Counted from the stretch's first letter, positions 14,340 to 23,059 are shown. The stretch: DNA of 34,826 nt from Minisyncoccota bacterium (GCA_018061865.1 JAGOTH010000008.1:1-34826), one strand, 5' to 3'. Made by a program: numbers and translations. Notes: a model not told the origin generated them from the letters alone.

Positions 14340-14363
14340 CCGCCTTTCTTGGCGGGTTTTTTT
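14340..14363 (+). terminator. Terminator between the 216-aa gene and uvrA
   Basis: CCGCC-tttctt-GGCGG followed by GTTTTTTTA. It is preceded by a run of nine C (14330-14338). It overlaps the uvrA stop (TAA at 14362-14364 on the minus strand). Confidence 0.85.
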
Positions 14364-17067
14364 ATTTCTTCTTTCTAGTTTTTAAAACCTTTTTTAGATA
14401 TTGCCCAGTATAGCTTCCAGCAACATTTGCCACTTGTTCAGGTGTTCCCTTTGCCACAATTTTTCCTCCTTTGTCTCCCCCATCCGGACCAAAGTCGATA
14501 ACCCAGTCAGCGCATTTAATCAAATCCATTGAGTGTTCAATCACAACCACAGTATTTCCTTTAGCAACAAGACGATTCAAAACTCCAATCAAATTCTTCA
14601 CATCATCATAATGAAGTCCAACTGTTGGTTCATCCAGAAGATAAATTGTTTTTTCTAGATATGGACGATAAAGCTCAGAAGCAATCTTTACTCTTTGAGC
14701 TTCTCCACCAGAAAGAGTTGTTGCACTTTGTCCAAGTTTTACATATTGAAGTCCTACATCAACTAGTGTTTGAAGTCTATCTGAAATTACTGGAATATCT
14801 TTGAAAAACTCTAATCCTTCCTCAACTGTCATTTCAAGAACTTCAAAAATATTTTTTCCTGCACCCTTACCTGCTCCGCGAAACTTTATAGACAAAGTGT
14901 CCTTATCGAATCTCTTTCCACCACAAACATCACACGTAACATAAACTGTCGGCAAAAAGTGCATCTCAACTGCCACTTCTCCATTTCCTTCACAAGCTTC
15001 ACATCTTCCGCCTTTTACATTAAAAGAAAATCTATTTGCTTTCCAGCCACGAAGTTTCGCTTCTTCTGTCAGGGCAAACAAATCTCGAATATGCGTAAAT
15101 GTTCCAGTGTATGTCGCAATATTACTTCTCGGAGTTCTACCAATCGGAGACTGGTCAATCATGATCGCTCTTTGTATATATTCACTACCAAGAAACTGCG
15201 CCGCGTGGTGAGTCTTTGCACTTCGATACTTCCTTTCGTATTTTGTCTGGAGATTTCTATGTAGAATGTCATACAGGAATGTACTCTTTCCACTTCCTGA
15301 AACTCCAGTGATCGCCACCATTCTTCCAAGAGGAATTTCGATATTTTGATTTTTTATATTATGCAGATTTGCCCCAACAATTTTGATTGCTCCTTTTTCC
15401 GCTTCTCTTCTTTTTTCTGGAACTTCTATTTCTTCTTCACCGCGGAGATACATAAGAGTTCGAGATTTCCCACCTTCACTTGGTGTTAACTTCTTTGCGG
15501 AAAGCAATTCATGAAGCCAACCGTCAGCCACAACATTTCCTCCATGAATTCCAGCTCCAGGACCAATATCAATAATGTAGTCAGAAGCATAAATTGTATC
15601 TTCATCGTGCTCTACTACAATGATAGTGTTTCCAAGATCTCGAAGATTCTCAAGTGTCTTAATCAATCTTTCGTTATCACGCTGATGAAGTCCAATTGTT
15701 GGTTCATCTAGAACATACATTGCCCCAACAAGCCGACTTCCTAGTTGGCTTGCCAAACGAATTCTTTGCGCTTCTCCACCAGAGAGGGTATTTGCAGTTC
15801 GAGACAGCGCCAAATATTCAAGCCCCACATCAAGCATAAAAGTAAGTCTGTCAGATATTTCACGAATGACAGCTTTGGAAATTTCTTTTTCTTTAGCGGA
15901 AAGTTTGAGCCCACCAAAAAATTCATATGCATCCTCAATTGTAAGATTTCCGAGATCAACAATATTCATCTTATTTTTGGCATCCATCAAGAAAACATTC
16001 AAAGCTTCAGGGCGAAGTCTCTTTCCTCCACAAGTCTCACATTCTTCTTCTCCCATAAAATACTTTGTTCCGAGCCCATTACAAGTAGGACAAGCTCCGT
16101 ACGGAGAATTGAAAGAAAATAGTCGTGGCTCAATTTCTGGGAAAGAAAATCCGTCGTTTGGACAAGAGAACTTGGCAGACATTAAGAATTCTTCTTCACC
16201 AAGCTTAATCACCACAACTCCTTCACTCTCAAGAAGAGCTCTCTCAACTGATTCCGAAAGACGCATCTCGGCATCTTTCGGAGAGTCTTTGAACTCGTGG
16301 ACCGCAATTTCATCAACAAGCACCTCAATTGTGTGTTTTACATTTTTTGATAACTCAACTCTCTCTCGAAGAGAATAATATTTTCCATTTATTCTTACAC
16401 GAGAAAAACCTTTTCCAAGTAGATCATAAAGAAGTTGGTAGTATTCCCCTTTTCTTCCTCGAACAAGTGGAGAAAAAATTTCTAACTTGCTGTCGTTCCA
16501 AGCAACACCCATAACTTCCTTCGTTGGTTTACCAGTTAGAGTTTTTACTTTTCCCAGAACGAAACTATTTATTTCTTCATTAGAAAGCTTTTTTATTTCT
16601 TCTCCACAGAGAGGACAATGCGGTCGGCCGATTCTAGCATACAAAACACGCAGATAGTCATAGATTTCTGTGATAGTGGCAACAGTAGAACGTGGGTTAT
16701 TTGAACGAGACTTTTGGTCAATGGAAATTGCCGGAGAGAGTCCAGAGATCTCATCAACATCGGGTTTACTCATCTGACGGAGGAATTGTCTTGCGTATGA
16801 AGAAAGACTCTCAACATACCGGCGTTGTCCTTCGGCAAAAATAGTATCGAAAGCCAAAGAGCTCTTTCCGCTTCCCGAAAGACCAGTTATTGCAATCATC
16901 TTGTTGCGAGGCATTGTAACCGAAATATTCTTCAAATTATGAGTTCTTGCACCCTTAATCACTATTTCATCACTACTTGCCCCGTAGGATCCGGTTTTAC
17001 GGATTCCTTCGGGGTGTGTTCGAGCACCCTTTATTATTATTTTGTCTTCTTTTTGGTCTTTTTTCAT
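14362..17067 (-). CDS. uvrA: UvrABC excinuclease ATPase subunit A
   Basis: A 901-residue damage-sensing ABC ATPase that loads UvrB. It has a first nucleotide-binding site GLSGSGKSSLAFDTI, zinc modules (CPLCGEE; CPTCNGLG with CETCGGKR; CEACEGNG with CDVCGGKR), signature motifs LSGGEAQRIRLASQL and LSGGEAQRVKIASEL, and Walker B regions VLDEPTIGLH and LLDEPTVGLH. I use the ATG at 17067. The longer frame to 17214 has unrelated sequence. Odd feature: the first motif, IIIKGARTH (10-18), is repeated as IVIKGARTHN (35-44), with a hairpin-forming insert between. A GTG at 16962 (V36) could be the ancestral start. Confidence 0.96.
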   Translation of the reverse strand: MKKDQKEDKIIIKGARTHPEGIRKTGSYGASSDEIVIKGARTHNLKNISVTMPRNKMIAITGLSGSGKSSLAFDTIFAEGQRRYVESLSSYARQFLRQMSKPDVDEISGLSPAISIDQKSRSNNPRSTVATITEIYDYLRVLYARIGRPHCPLCGEEIKKLSNEEINSFVLGKVKTLTGKPTKEVMGVAWNDSKLEIFSPLVRGRKGEYYQLLYDLLGKGFSRVRINGKYYSLRERVELSKNVKHTIEVLVDEIAVHEFKDSPKDAEMRLSESVERALLESEGVVVIKLGEEEFLMSAKFSCPNDGFSFPEIEPRLFSFNSPYGACPTCNGLGTKYFMGEEECETCGGKRLRPEALNVFLMDAKNKMNIVDLGNLTIEDAYEFFGGLKLSAKEKEISKAVIREISDRLTFMLDVGLEYLALSRTANTLSGGEAQRIRLASQLGSRLVGAMYVLDEPTIGLHQRDNERLIKTLENLRDLGNTIIVVEHDEDTIYASDYIIDIGPGAGIHGGNVVADGWLHELLSAKKLTPSEGGKSRTLMYLRGEEEIEVPEKRREAEKGAIKIVGANLHNIKNQNIEIPLGRMVAITGVSGSGKSTFLYDILHRNLQTKYERKYRSAKTHHAAQFLGSEYIQRAIMIDQSPIGRTPRSNIATYTGTFTHIRDLFALTEEAKLRGWKANRFSFNVKGGRCEACEGNGEVAVEMHFLPTVYVTCDVCGGKRFDKDTLSIKFRGAGKGAGKNIFEVLEMTVEEGLEFFKDIPVISDRLQTLVDVGLQYVKLGQSATTLSGGEAQRVKIASELYRPYLEKTIYLLDEPTVGLHYDDVKNLIGVLNRLVAKGNTVVVIEHSMDLIKCADWVIDFGPDGGDKGGKIVAKGTPEQVANVAGSYTGQYLKKVLKTRKKK
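16939..17040 (-). repeat. In-frame palindromic insertion with duplicated KGARTH segment in uvrA
   Basis: Codons for I(I/V)IKGARTH occur twice, 75 bases apart (17040-17014 and 16965-16939). Between them, 16980-17014 forms a hairpin: CCCCG/CGGGG outer arms, and GGATCCG against CGGATTCC with one bulge. The reading frame is kept. Confidence 0.75.
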
Positions 17068-17078
17068 AAACAAGTTTG

Positions 17079-17103
17079 AGCCCCTAGGAAACTCCTGGGG
17101 GCT
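17079..17103 (-). promoter_or_regulatory. Hairpin in the uvrA leader
   Basis: An 11-bp stem with a 3-base loop, AGCCCCCAGGA against TCCTAGGGGCT on the minus strand with one G-T pair, 11 bases before the uvrA ATG. There is no T-run, so it may protect or modulate the leader rather than terminate. TATATA just upstream may be the -10. Confidence 0.55.
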
Positions 17104-17133
17104 ATATAAGAACAAAGCTAGTATATTCGATTT

Positions 17134-17162
17134 TTGACATAAATCAAACAAGAGTATAGATT
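17134..17162 (+). promoter_or_regulatory. Promoter of the 173-aa membrane protein gene
   Basis: TTGACA (17134-17139) with TAGATT at 17 bases (17157-17162), or TATAGA at 15 bases. The ATG follows at 17181. It is divergent from uvrA. Confidence 0.5.
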
Positions 17163-17180
17163 TAACCAAAATGTTTTTTA

Positions 17181-17702
17181 ATGGATAAATGGTTAATAGC
17201 ACTCGGTGTCGCATTCGGGGTTATAAACTTCTGGATGCAAGCTTCCTATACATTCCCAAATAGAGGGAAAAAGTTAGGTAAAGTTCTGGCAATGCCCTTA
17301 TTTCTAAAGTTAAATCTACTTTCCGTTTTTGGCGTTACGAAATCGTTTGAGGGAGAATTTGGAGAGGCAACATTTACGGGCTTATTTTTTTCTGCAATAT
17401 TCTGTATAACAACCGGAGTTGCGGGATACTATAATTCCATAAAATATCTAGAGGGTTATCGTGGAGGAGAAGTGAGCAAATTTCTTTTTTATACAATGAT
17501 AATAATTATTTTCCTCGCGGGGATAATCCCTGCACACCAAGAAATCTACAAGTCTCTAACCATCGGATTTCTGGTTGGAGGAACAATATTTCTTCTAATT
17601 GGATTTTTCTCTAATAAGTTTGGATTCCGAGATATCTGGCGAGCAATAAAGAAATTGGGCGTAATAATAATTCGCGCCTTCAAAAAAACAATGCGACCTT
17701 AG
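17181..17702 (+). CDS. Multi-pass membrane protein, 173 aa
   Basis: Four likely transmembrane helices (about residues 5-20, 62-82, 99-117, 125-145) and a basic C-terminal tail (IWRAIKKLGVIIIRAFKKTMRP). It is not recognised. The start is the ATG at 17181, because the ATG 11 bases upstream is closed by a stop within five codons. It is flanked by a promoter and by a terminator that includes its stop codon. It is next to a DoxX-like membrane protein, but on its own transcript. Confidence 0.75.
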   Translation: MDKWLIALGVAFGVINFWMQASYTFPNRGKKLGKVLAMPLFLKLNLLSVFGVTKSFEGEFGEATFTGLFFSAIFCITTGVAGYYNSIKYLEGYRGGEVSKFLFYTMIIIIFLAGIIPAHQEIYKSLTIGFLVGGTIFLLIGFFSNKFGFRDIWRAIKKLGVIIIRAFKKTMRP

Positions 17703-17715
17703 GGTCGTTTTTTTA
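17694..17715 (+). terminator. Intrinsic terminator of the 173-aa gene
   Basis: CGACC-ttag-GGTCG followed by T8. The loop contains the TAG stop codon. Confidence 0.8.
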
Positions 17716-17727
17716 TTTTTAGAGGAG

Positions 17728-17733
17728 TATAAT
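17728..17733 (+). promoter_or_regulatory. -10 box of the doxX-like gene
   Basis: Perfect TATAAT ending 8 bases before the ATG at 17742; a -35 is weak. An AGAGGAG purine run (17721-17727) lies too far from the ATG (14 bases) to be a good ribosome-binding site, so a leaderless transcript is plausible. Confidence 0.4.
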
Positions 17734-17741
17734 TATTTCAT

Positions 17742-18728
17742 ATGAAAAAAATATTGTTTGCGTTTTTATTATTACTATTACCAGTCATCTCTTTTGCCCA
17801 TGTTGGTTACGTTGTAGATCAAAAAAGTTTTGATGAAGCCAAAGGAACAGATTTCCAATTCCTAGCTTCCGCCATGGAAGACCCTCTGAACGTTCAATTG
17901 ATATTGATAACAATCTTGGGTGTGTTGGTTGTCTACTACTTAGGACACAAAAACTTTTTTATAAAAAAAGAATTGGACCACATAAAAAAATATGCTTCTT
18001 CTTATGAAGACTTGGTTCCTTGGATCCTAAGACTCTCTCTTGGAATAGCCTTAATTGGGGCAAGTTCCGCCAATATGCTTGTTTCCCCCCTTTTGGAGAC
18101 GAATGCCACAATCGCTATAGTGGAGCTGATCTTGGGCTTTTTAATGCTTTTTGGAGCCTTTATAGAGGTCACAGCCCTCATCACAGTCCTCCTGTTTATC
18201 GTTGGGATATTCGCTGAGCCATACCTATTCGGAAACCTTGAATTCTTTGGTGCAGCTCTCGCTTTAATGCTTATTGGAAACCCTCGTCCAGGGTTCGATC
18301 ATATTGTTGGAATAAAAATGGTTGTCTCTGAAAAGTTAAGAAAACTTTATGTTCCGATTCTAAGAATTTCAATCGGTTTGGCTCTTACTTTTCTTGCAGT
18401 TTATGAAAAAATATTAAACCCTCACGCTTCAGAGTTAGTCGTTGCAAAATACAATCTAACATCTGCCATCGCGGTCTCTCCAGAAATGTGGGTGTTCTCT
18501 GTTGGAGTAATTGAACTAGTCGTTGGGCTATTCCTTCTTATTGGTTTCAAGACAAGACTTACTTCAGCTATAGCATTTGCGGTTTTAGTTGTAACATTCT
18601 TTTATTTCAAAGAAGATATTTTCTCTCATGTGACACTCTTCGGATCTCTCTCGGTTCTATTTATAACAGGAGGTGGAATTTGGAGTATTGATAAATATTT
18701 GGAAAAAAGAAATATTGCAAATATATAA
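17742..18728 (+). CDS. DoxX-like family membrane protein with signal peptide
   Basis: A 328-residue protein. A signal peptide (LFAFLLLLLPVISFAHVG) is followed by an exported stretch, a membrane helix near 52-67 and two DoxX-type four-helix units: about residues 90-180 (ILRLSLGIALIGASSANMLV ... GNPRPGFDHIVG) and 200-320 (ILRISIGLALTFLAVYEKIL ... VGLFLLIGFKTRL). DoxX proteins are integral membrane proteins linked to redox or lipid metabolism, with poorly defined biochemistry; a tandem arrangement is less usual than a single unit. It stands alone, followed by the structured non-coding region. The ATG is directly preceded by TATAAT. Confidence 0.82.
   Translation: MKKILFAFLLLLLPVISFAHVGYVVDQKSFDEAKGTDFQFLASAMEDPLNVQLILITILGVLVVYYLGHKNFFIKKELDHIKKYASSYEDLVPWILRLSLGIALIGASSANMLVSPLLETNATIAIVELILGFLMLFGAFIEVTALITVLLFIVGIFAEPYLFGNLEFFGAALALMLIGNPRPGFDHIVGIKMVVSEKLRKLYVPILRISIGLALTFLAVYEKILNPHASELVVAKYNLTSAIAVSPEMWVFSVGVIELVVGLFLLIGFKTRLTSAIAFAVLVVTFFYFKEDIFSHVTLFGSLSVLFITGGGIWSIDKYLEKRNIANI
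18699..18727 (+). promoter_or_regulatory. Candidate promoter for the structured RNA
   Basis: TTGGAA (18699-18704), 17-base spacer, TATATA (18722-18727), inside the last codons of the doxX-like gene. It would start transcription near 18735, just before the first hairpin. Confidence 0.4.
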
Positions 18729-18734
18729 CAATTA

Positions 18735-18999
18735 ACCTAGACTACCACCGAGGGTGCTCTTATTATTTGTGGTTCTCCAATCAAAGTTAATCATTGGGGA
18801 TGGTCGAAAATCTGATGTGTTTCGACTTAAAAATTAATGTCAGTTTTTATGCCTGCAGATACGGCAAACAAGGCATATTGGAAAATAACGTAAGCAGTAT
18901 TGCGAACGGTTATGTTCTTACTGGTTCTTCTCTTATAATTAAATGACGAAGAATCTTTTGCACCCTCAAAATACCGGCAGAATTTATGTCGGTTTTTTT
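18735..18999 (+). ncRNA. Candidate structured non-coding RNA
   Basis: No ORF is convincing here. A row of stem-loops runs with almost no gaps: ACCAC/GTGGT (18744-18773), TCTCCAAT/ATTGGGGA (18774-18800), GTCGAAA/TTTCGAC (18803-18826), TATGCCT/AGGCATA (18848-18877), GTAA...TTAC with inner GAAC/GTTC (18890-18921). An intrinsic terminator at 18973-18999 closes it. It could be an independent small RNA or the 3' UTR of the doxX-like gene. I compared it by eye with tmRNA, RNase P RNA, SRP RNA and 6S RNA and saw none of their signatures. Confidence 0.45.
18973..18999 (+). terminator. Intrinsic terminator facing uvrB
   Basis: ACCGGCA-gaattta-TGTCGGT (one G-U pair) followed by T7 on the plus strand. 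It touches the uvrB stop (TAA at 18998-19000, minus strand), so it may also end uvrB mRNA. Confidence 0.75.
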
Positions 19000-21064
19000 A
19001 TTCCTGTTTCAAATACCTCTCCGCCAAAACTTTTATTTCGTCTCGCAATATTGCCGCTGTCTCAAAGTCCAAACTCTTCACAGCTTCTCTCATCTGAGCG
19101 TCTTTTAATTTTATAAGTTTATCAATTGGTGAACGCTTTCCACCCTTTCCTTTCTTTTTGAGACTTTCCATATCTTCCAGAACCTTCAAATCAATTTCCA
19201 ACTCAGAAGAAACAGCTAGGTCGTGAACATTTTCCATTTCTTCTGTAATGTCTTGAATCTTCTTTTGAATAGTCTTCGGAGTAATATTATTTTTCTTGTT
19301 GTAATCGAGCTGAATTTTTCTTCGTCTTTCTGTTTCTCCCATCGCGCGTTCCATAGAGCCGGTTATATGATCAGCATAAAGGATAACTCGTCCATTTATA
19401 TTTCTCGCCGCTCTTCCGATAGTTTGAATCAACGCAACTTCACTTCGCAGAAATCCTTCTTTGTCAGCATCAAGTATTCCAATCAAAGAAACTTCTGGAA
19501 GGTCTAGCCCTTCTCTGAGCAAGTTAACTCCGACCAAACAATCAAACTCCCCTTTTCTAAGTCTCGTTAGAATTCTTATTCGGTCGAGCGTCTGAACATC
19601 ACTATGTAAATATTCACTTTTAATTCCCTTGTCTTTCAAATAAGAAGAGAGCTCTTCCGCCATTTTCTTGGTTAGTGTTGTCGCAAGAACTCTTCTTCCT
19701 TTTTTAATTTCAGAAACAGCTTCATTTATGAAATGTTGAATTTGCCCTGGATATTTTCCATTTTCAAGTATAGGCAAAACGCTGACTTCTGGATCAATAA
19801 GTCCAGTAGGACGAATAATCTGCTCAACCACCTGAGCGGAATTTTCTTTTTCGAAAACAGCCGGAGTCGCTGAAGTGAATATCACCTGACCCACTCGTTC
19901 TTTAAATTCTTCAAATCGAAGAGGGCGATTGTCTTTTGCACTTGGAAGACGGAAACCGAATTCTACAAGATTATTTTTTCGACTCGCATCTCCTCCATAC
20001 ATTCCACCGATCTGAGGAATGGTCACGTGAGATTCATCAATAACAGTCAGGAATTCTGGAGATCCGTCTTTGGCATGAGGAAAGTAAGACAGGAGTGTGT
20101 CTGGTGGTTCACCTGCAGTTTTTCCCGACAAATGTCGAGAGTAGTTTTCTATTCCAGAACAATAACCAACTTCACGAATCATTGCCAAATCATAGTTAGT
20201 TCTTCTTTTTATTCTTTCAGCCTCAAGAAGCTTCCCTTCTTTTTCAAACTTCTTCAACTGTTGTTTTAACTCTTCTTTTATTAACTTAACTGCTCGGTCT
20301 TTTGATTCCCCAGGGGTTATGAAATGCTTTGCCGGAAAAAGAAAAATATTTTTTTCCTCACTTATTATTTTTGAAGAAACTGGATCTACTTTTCTTATAC
20401 TTTCCACGACTCCTCCTGTTATCACAATCGAAAACATAAAACTCTCAGATATCGGCATTATCTCTACTTTGTTTCCAATTGATCTGAACTGCCCAGGTGA
20501 AAGGTCAGCGTTTGTTCTTTCAAAATAAATCTTTATCAACTTTTGCATCAACACAGTTCTTTCCACCTTTTCACCCACGGAAATTTTCAAATTTACTTTT
20601 TCGTATTCATCCGGATTTCCAAGTCCATAAATACAAGAAACTGAGGCCACAATGATTACATCCTTGCGAGTGAGGAGGGACTGAGTTGTTGCGTGACGAA
20701 GTCTATCTATTTCTTTGTTTATTTGCGCATCTTTTTCAATATAAGTATCACTAGTAGGAAGATATGCTTCTGGTTGATAGAAGTCGTAATAGGAAACGAA
20801 ATAATGGACCGCGTGTTCAGGAAAAAATTCCTTGAACTCACTGGCAAGCTGAGCGGCCAGAGTTTTGTTGTGGGCAATAACCAGAGTCGGCTTGTTGTGC
20901 TCGGCTATAACATTGGCCACAGTAAAGGTCTTACCCGTTCCAGTAGCCCCAAGAAGGGTCTGGAATCTGTGACCCTTATCTAGTCCTTTTACCAGTTCCT
21001 TTATCGCCTTCGGCTGGTCTCCGGCAGGTTTGAAGTGTCCTTTGATTTTAAAAATTTTAGACAT
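18998..21064 (-). CDS. uvrB: UvrABC helicase subunit B
   Basis: The 688-residue DNA-damage verification subunit of nucleotide excision repair. Walker A GATGTGKTFTVANVI, the beta-hairpin region around YYDFYQPEAYLPTSDTYIEK, IDESHVTIPQIGGMYGG, motif VI QTIGRAARNINGRVILYAD, and a C-terminal UVR motif (LIKLKDAQMREAVKSLDFET) that meets UvrC. The length is normal. The start is the ATG at 21064 (MSKIFKIKGHF); the upstream 27 codons are not UvrB-like and overlap a terminator. With uvrC and uvrA it forms a loose cluster of all three subunits within 9 kb on the same strand, each on its own transcript. Confidence 0.97.
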   Translation of the reverse strand: MSKIFKIKGHFKPAGDQPKAIKELVKGLDKGHRFQTLLGATGTGKTFTVANVIAEHNKPTLVIAHNKTLAAQLASEFKEFFPEHAVHYFVSYYDFYQPEAYLPTSDTYIEKDAQINKEIDRLRHATTQSLLTRKDVIIVASVSCIYGLGNPDEYEKVNLKISVGEKVERTVLMQKLIKIYFERTNADLSPGQFRSIGNKVEIMPISESFMFSIVITGGVVESIRKVDPVSSKIISEEKNIFLFPAKHFITPGESKDRAVKLIKEELKQQLKKFEKEGKLLEAERIKRRTNYDLAMIREVGYCSGIENYSRHLSGKTAGEPPDTLLSYFPHAKDGSPEFLTVIDESHVTIPQIGGMYGGDASRKNNLVEFGFRLPSAKDNRPLRFEEFKERVGQVIFTSATPAVFEKENSAQVVEQIIRPTGLIDPEVSVLPILENGKYPGQIQHFINEAVSEIKKGRRVLATTLTKKMAEELSSYLKDKGIKSEYLHSDVQTLDRIRILTRLRKGEFDCLVGVNLLREGLDLPEVSLIGILDADKEGFLRSEVALIQTIGRAARNINGRVILYADHITGSMERAMGETERRRKIQLDYNKKNNITPKTIQKKIQDITEEMENVHDLAVSSELEIDLKVLEDMESLKKKGKGGKRSPIDKLIKLKDAQMREAVKSLDFETAAILRDEIKVLAERYLKQE

Positions 21065-21097
21065 TTTATAGAAAGACTTTAACAGAATAAAGGGAAA

Positions 21098-21121
21098 TAA
21101 AAAAGCCCCATTAAAGGGGTT
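21098..21121 (-). terminator. Intrinsic terminator of the 223-aa gene
   Basis: ACCCC-tttaat-GGGGCT hairpin on the minus strand followed by TTTTTTATTT. It touches the TAA stop at 21120-21122 and separates this gene from uvrB. Confidence 0.8.
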
Positions 21122-21791
21122 ATAAATTTGAAAGCAAACGAACACAATGCGAAAACCTTTCGGTTCTCATGATGCACTCGCTTGACTCAAGCAGAGCTTC
21201 AAACATTTGAGGAAATCCGTTTGGAACCATTTCCAGATCCCGATAGTGTCTATAGCCGTAAACAGTACCCGGGAAAGGTTTTAGGTTCTTTAAAAAGAGT
21301 AACTCTAACATTTCCTCCACCTTAGAGATTATTATCATGGTGGAGAGGTTCCCGTTATTTTTCTTGCAGGATTCAGCTCCTACAACTGCTTTTTTAAAAG
21401 ATTCTTGAATTTTTTCGATTCTCTGTTTTGGAGGTTGAAAATCACAGATGTCTCTGAAAGCTATTTTCTTTATCTCTCTAAAAAGACCTTCTTCGTCCAC
21501 TGCGATTTCCATCATTGCCATCTCAAACAAAAGAGTGTGATCATTCTTCATTCGTTGTTCAAAGAATAAACGGTTTCTTGTGACAAGATGAAAATGCCAG
21601 CCATCTTTAATTTCTTCTTGGTCCCCGACAATCTCTTGATTGTCAGAAATAAAAAATGCTTTGATCCGCTTTGACTCATCGTCTTTTATAAAAGCCGAGG
21701 CAAGCCAACCTTGCCTATGGAGACTTCCTAAAAAATCATCCAAAGAATTTTGCTTGCCTACTTCAACAAGCTCTTGTGTAGCTGTATTCAT
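21120..21791 (-). CDS. Hypothetical protein, 223 aa
   Basis: Soluble, without signal peptide or membrane segment. Start taken at the ATG at 21791 (MNTATQELVEVG); the longer frame adds ten unlikely residues. It has mixed alpha/beta sequence, a conserved-looking GWHFHLVTRNRLFF core near 75-90, a helical Lys/Glu-rich middle (QRIEKIQESFKKAVVG), and an end with GYRHYRDLEMVPNGFPQMFEALLES. I do not recognise it. It lies 42 bases after tgt on the same strand and may be the tail of the proS-mreBC-tgt transcript, ending in a terminator. Confidence 0.72.
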   Translation of the reverse strand: MNTATQELVEVGKQNSLDDFLGSLHRQGWLASAFIKDDESKRIKAFFISDNQEIVGDQEEIKDGWHFHLVTRNRLFFEQRMKNDHTLLFEMAMMEIAVDEEGLFREIKKIAFRDICDFQPPKQRIEKIQESFKKAVVGAESCKKNNGNLSTMIIISKVEEMLELLFLKNLKPFPGTVYGYRHYRDLEMVPNGFPQMFEALLESSECIMRTERFSHCVRLLSNL

Positions 21792-21833
21792 TTTTGAAAA
21801 GTTTTCTAAACTATAACACAAAAATCAAATATT

Positions 21834-23054
21834 TCAACTTTTTGAAAAATCCCGTTTAAAGTCGGCGATAAACTGCTCCAGAGTATCGTTCAAAATCGCT
21901 TCTCTTGCTTCCTCTACCAAACGAATAGTAAAACGAAGATTGTGCAGACTTGCTAGCGTTGAAGCAAGTATTTCTTTTGATCTGAATAGATGTGCCAAGT
22001 ATGCACGAGTAAAATTCTTGCAAACATAACAGTCACAAGTCTCATCTACCCTGTCGTGACTTTCTTTGTATTCGGCATTTAAAATATTTATCTCTCCTCT
22101 TCTTGTATAGAGTCTTCCGTTTCGTGCTTTGCGTGTTGGAGAAACGCAATCGAAAGTATCACATCCAACTAAAATCGCATCGAGAATATCGAGAGGTTCT
22201 CCAATCCCAAGCAGGTGTCTTGGTTTTTCTTCTGGCAAAATCTTATTAACCCAACCTACCGCACTCCCGATATCTTCTTTGTCGAAACTTCCACCAATTC
22301 CATATCCATCAAAGCCCATCTCTCCAAGAGTCTTGGCAGATTCTTCTCGAAGATCTTGATGTCGGCCACCTTGTACAACAGCAAAAAGAAATCTCGGATA
22401 TTCTTTTGGAACACTTGGAGAATCTTTTCTTAATTCATTAACGCGATTAAGTGAGCGAAGTGCCCAGCGATGAGTTCTGTCCATTGCACTTTTTTGATAA
22501 TCATAATCAGCTGCTGGGCTCGTGCATTCATCAAAAGCAAAAAACATATCTGCTCCTAGATTCCATTGAATATCCATTGAAATTTCTGGTGTAAATCGAT
22601 GAGCGCTTCCGTCTTTGTATGATTTGAAATTTACCCCCTCTTCATCAATTTTTGCGAGTGGTGCTTCCCTTTCAGTTTCTGGATCAGTGTTTGATTCATC
22701 TTCAATTTTGGCGATCTTAGAAATCTTCTGGCCAAAAGCAACCCCGAGAGAAAAAGCTTGGAACCCTCCAGAGTCAGTAAAAGTCGGACCAGAATAACCC
22801 ATAAACTCACCGAGGCCCCCAAAGTCTCTAACAATCTTGTCTCCCGGTTCAAGATATAAGTGATAAGTGTTCGCTAAAACTGCTTGAGCTAAAAGATCTT
22901 CTTTTATTTCTTTTGGAGTAAGACTCTTAACTGTCGCTTTTGTTCCAACGGGAATAAAAGCCGGAGTTAGTATATCTCCGTGAGCTGTTGAGATTTTTCC
23001 CGCTCGAGAAAGTCCCGGACCTTTCTTTTCTATTTTAAAAAAATCACTATTCAT
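21834..23054 (-). CDS. tgt: tRNA-guanine transglycosylase
   Basis: A 406-residue enzyme that swaps guanine 34 in GUN-anticodon tRNAs for a 7-deazaguanine (queuosine pathway). Acid/base Asp D94 in TDSGGFQ, FDECTSP, VVQGG (227-230), GIGE at 284-287, nucleophile D302 in CDTFDCVSPTR, and zinc ligands C340, C342, C345 and H371. A Glu-rich insert (about 105-140) follows the GGFQAFSLG segment, where Tgt has a shorter loop. No preQ1 synthesis genes are visible, so the base may be salvaged; that is inference. Its start lies 5 bases after the mreC stop. Confidence 0.95.
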   Translation of the reverse strand: MNSDFFKIEKKGPGLSRAGKISTAHGDILTPAFIPVGTKATVKSLTPKEIKEDLLAQAVLANTYHLYLEPGDKIVRDFGGLGEFMGYSGPTFTDSGGFQAFSLGVAFGQKISKIAKIEDESNTDPETEREAPLAKIDEEGVNFKSYKDGSAHRFTPEISMDIQWNLGADMFFAFDECTSPAADYDYQKSAMDRTHRWALRSLNRVNELRKDSPSVPKEYPRFLFAVVQGGRHQDLREESAKTLGEMGFDGYGIGGSFDKEDIGSAVGWVNKILPEEKPRHLLGIGEPLDILDAILVGCDTFDCVSPTRKARNGRLYTRRGEINILNAEYKESHDRVDETCDCYVCKNFTRAYLAHLFRSKEILASTLASLHNLRFTIRLVEEAREAILNDTLEQFIADFKRDFSKS

Positions 23055-23059
23055 AAAAA

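Noticed and set aside
18780-18960. tmRNA (possibly permuted) in the structured intergenic region
   Set aside because: GGGG and TTCGAC-like strings suggested a tmRNA start, but no tag ending in Ala-Ala with stop, no T-arm GTTC and no CCA end are present.
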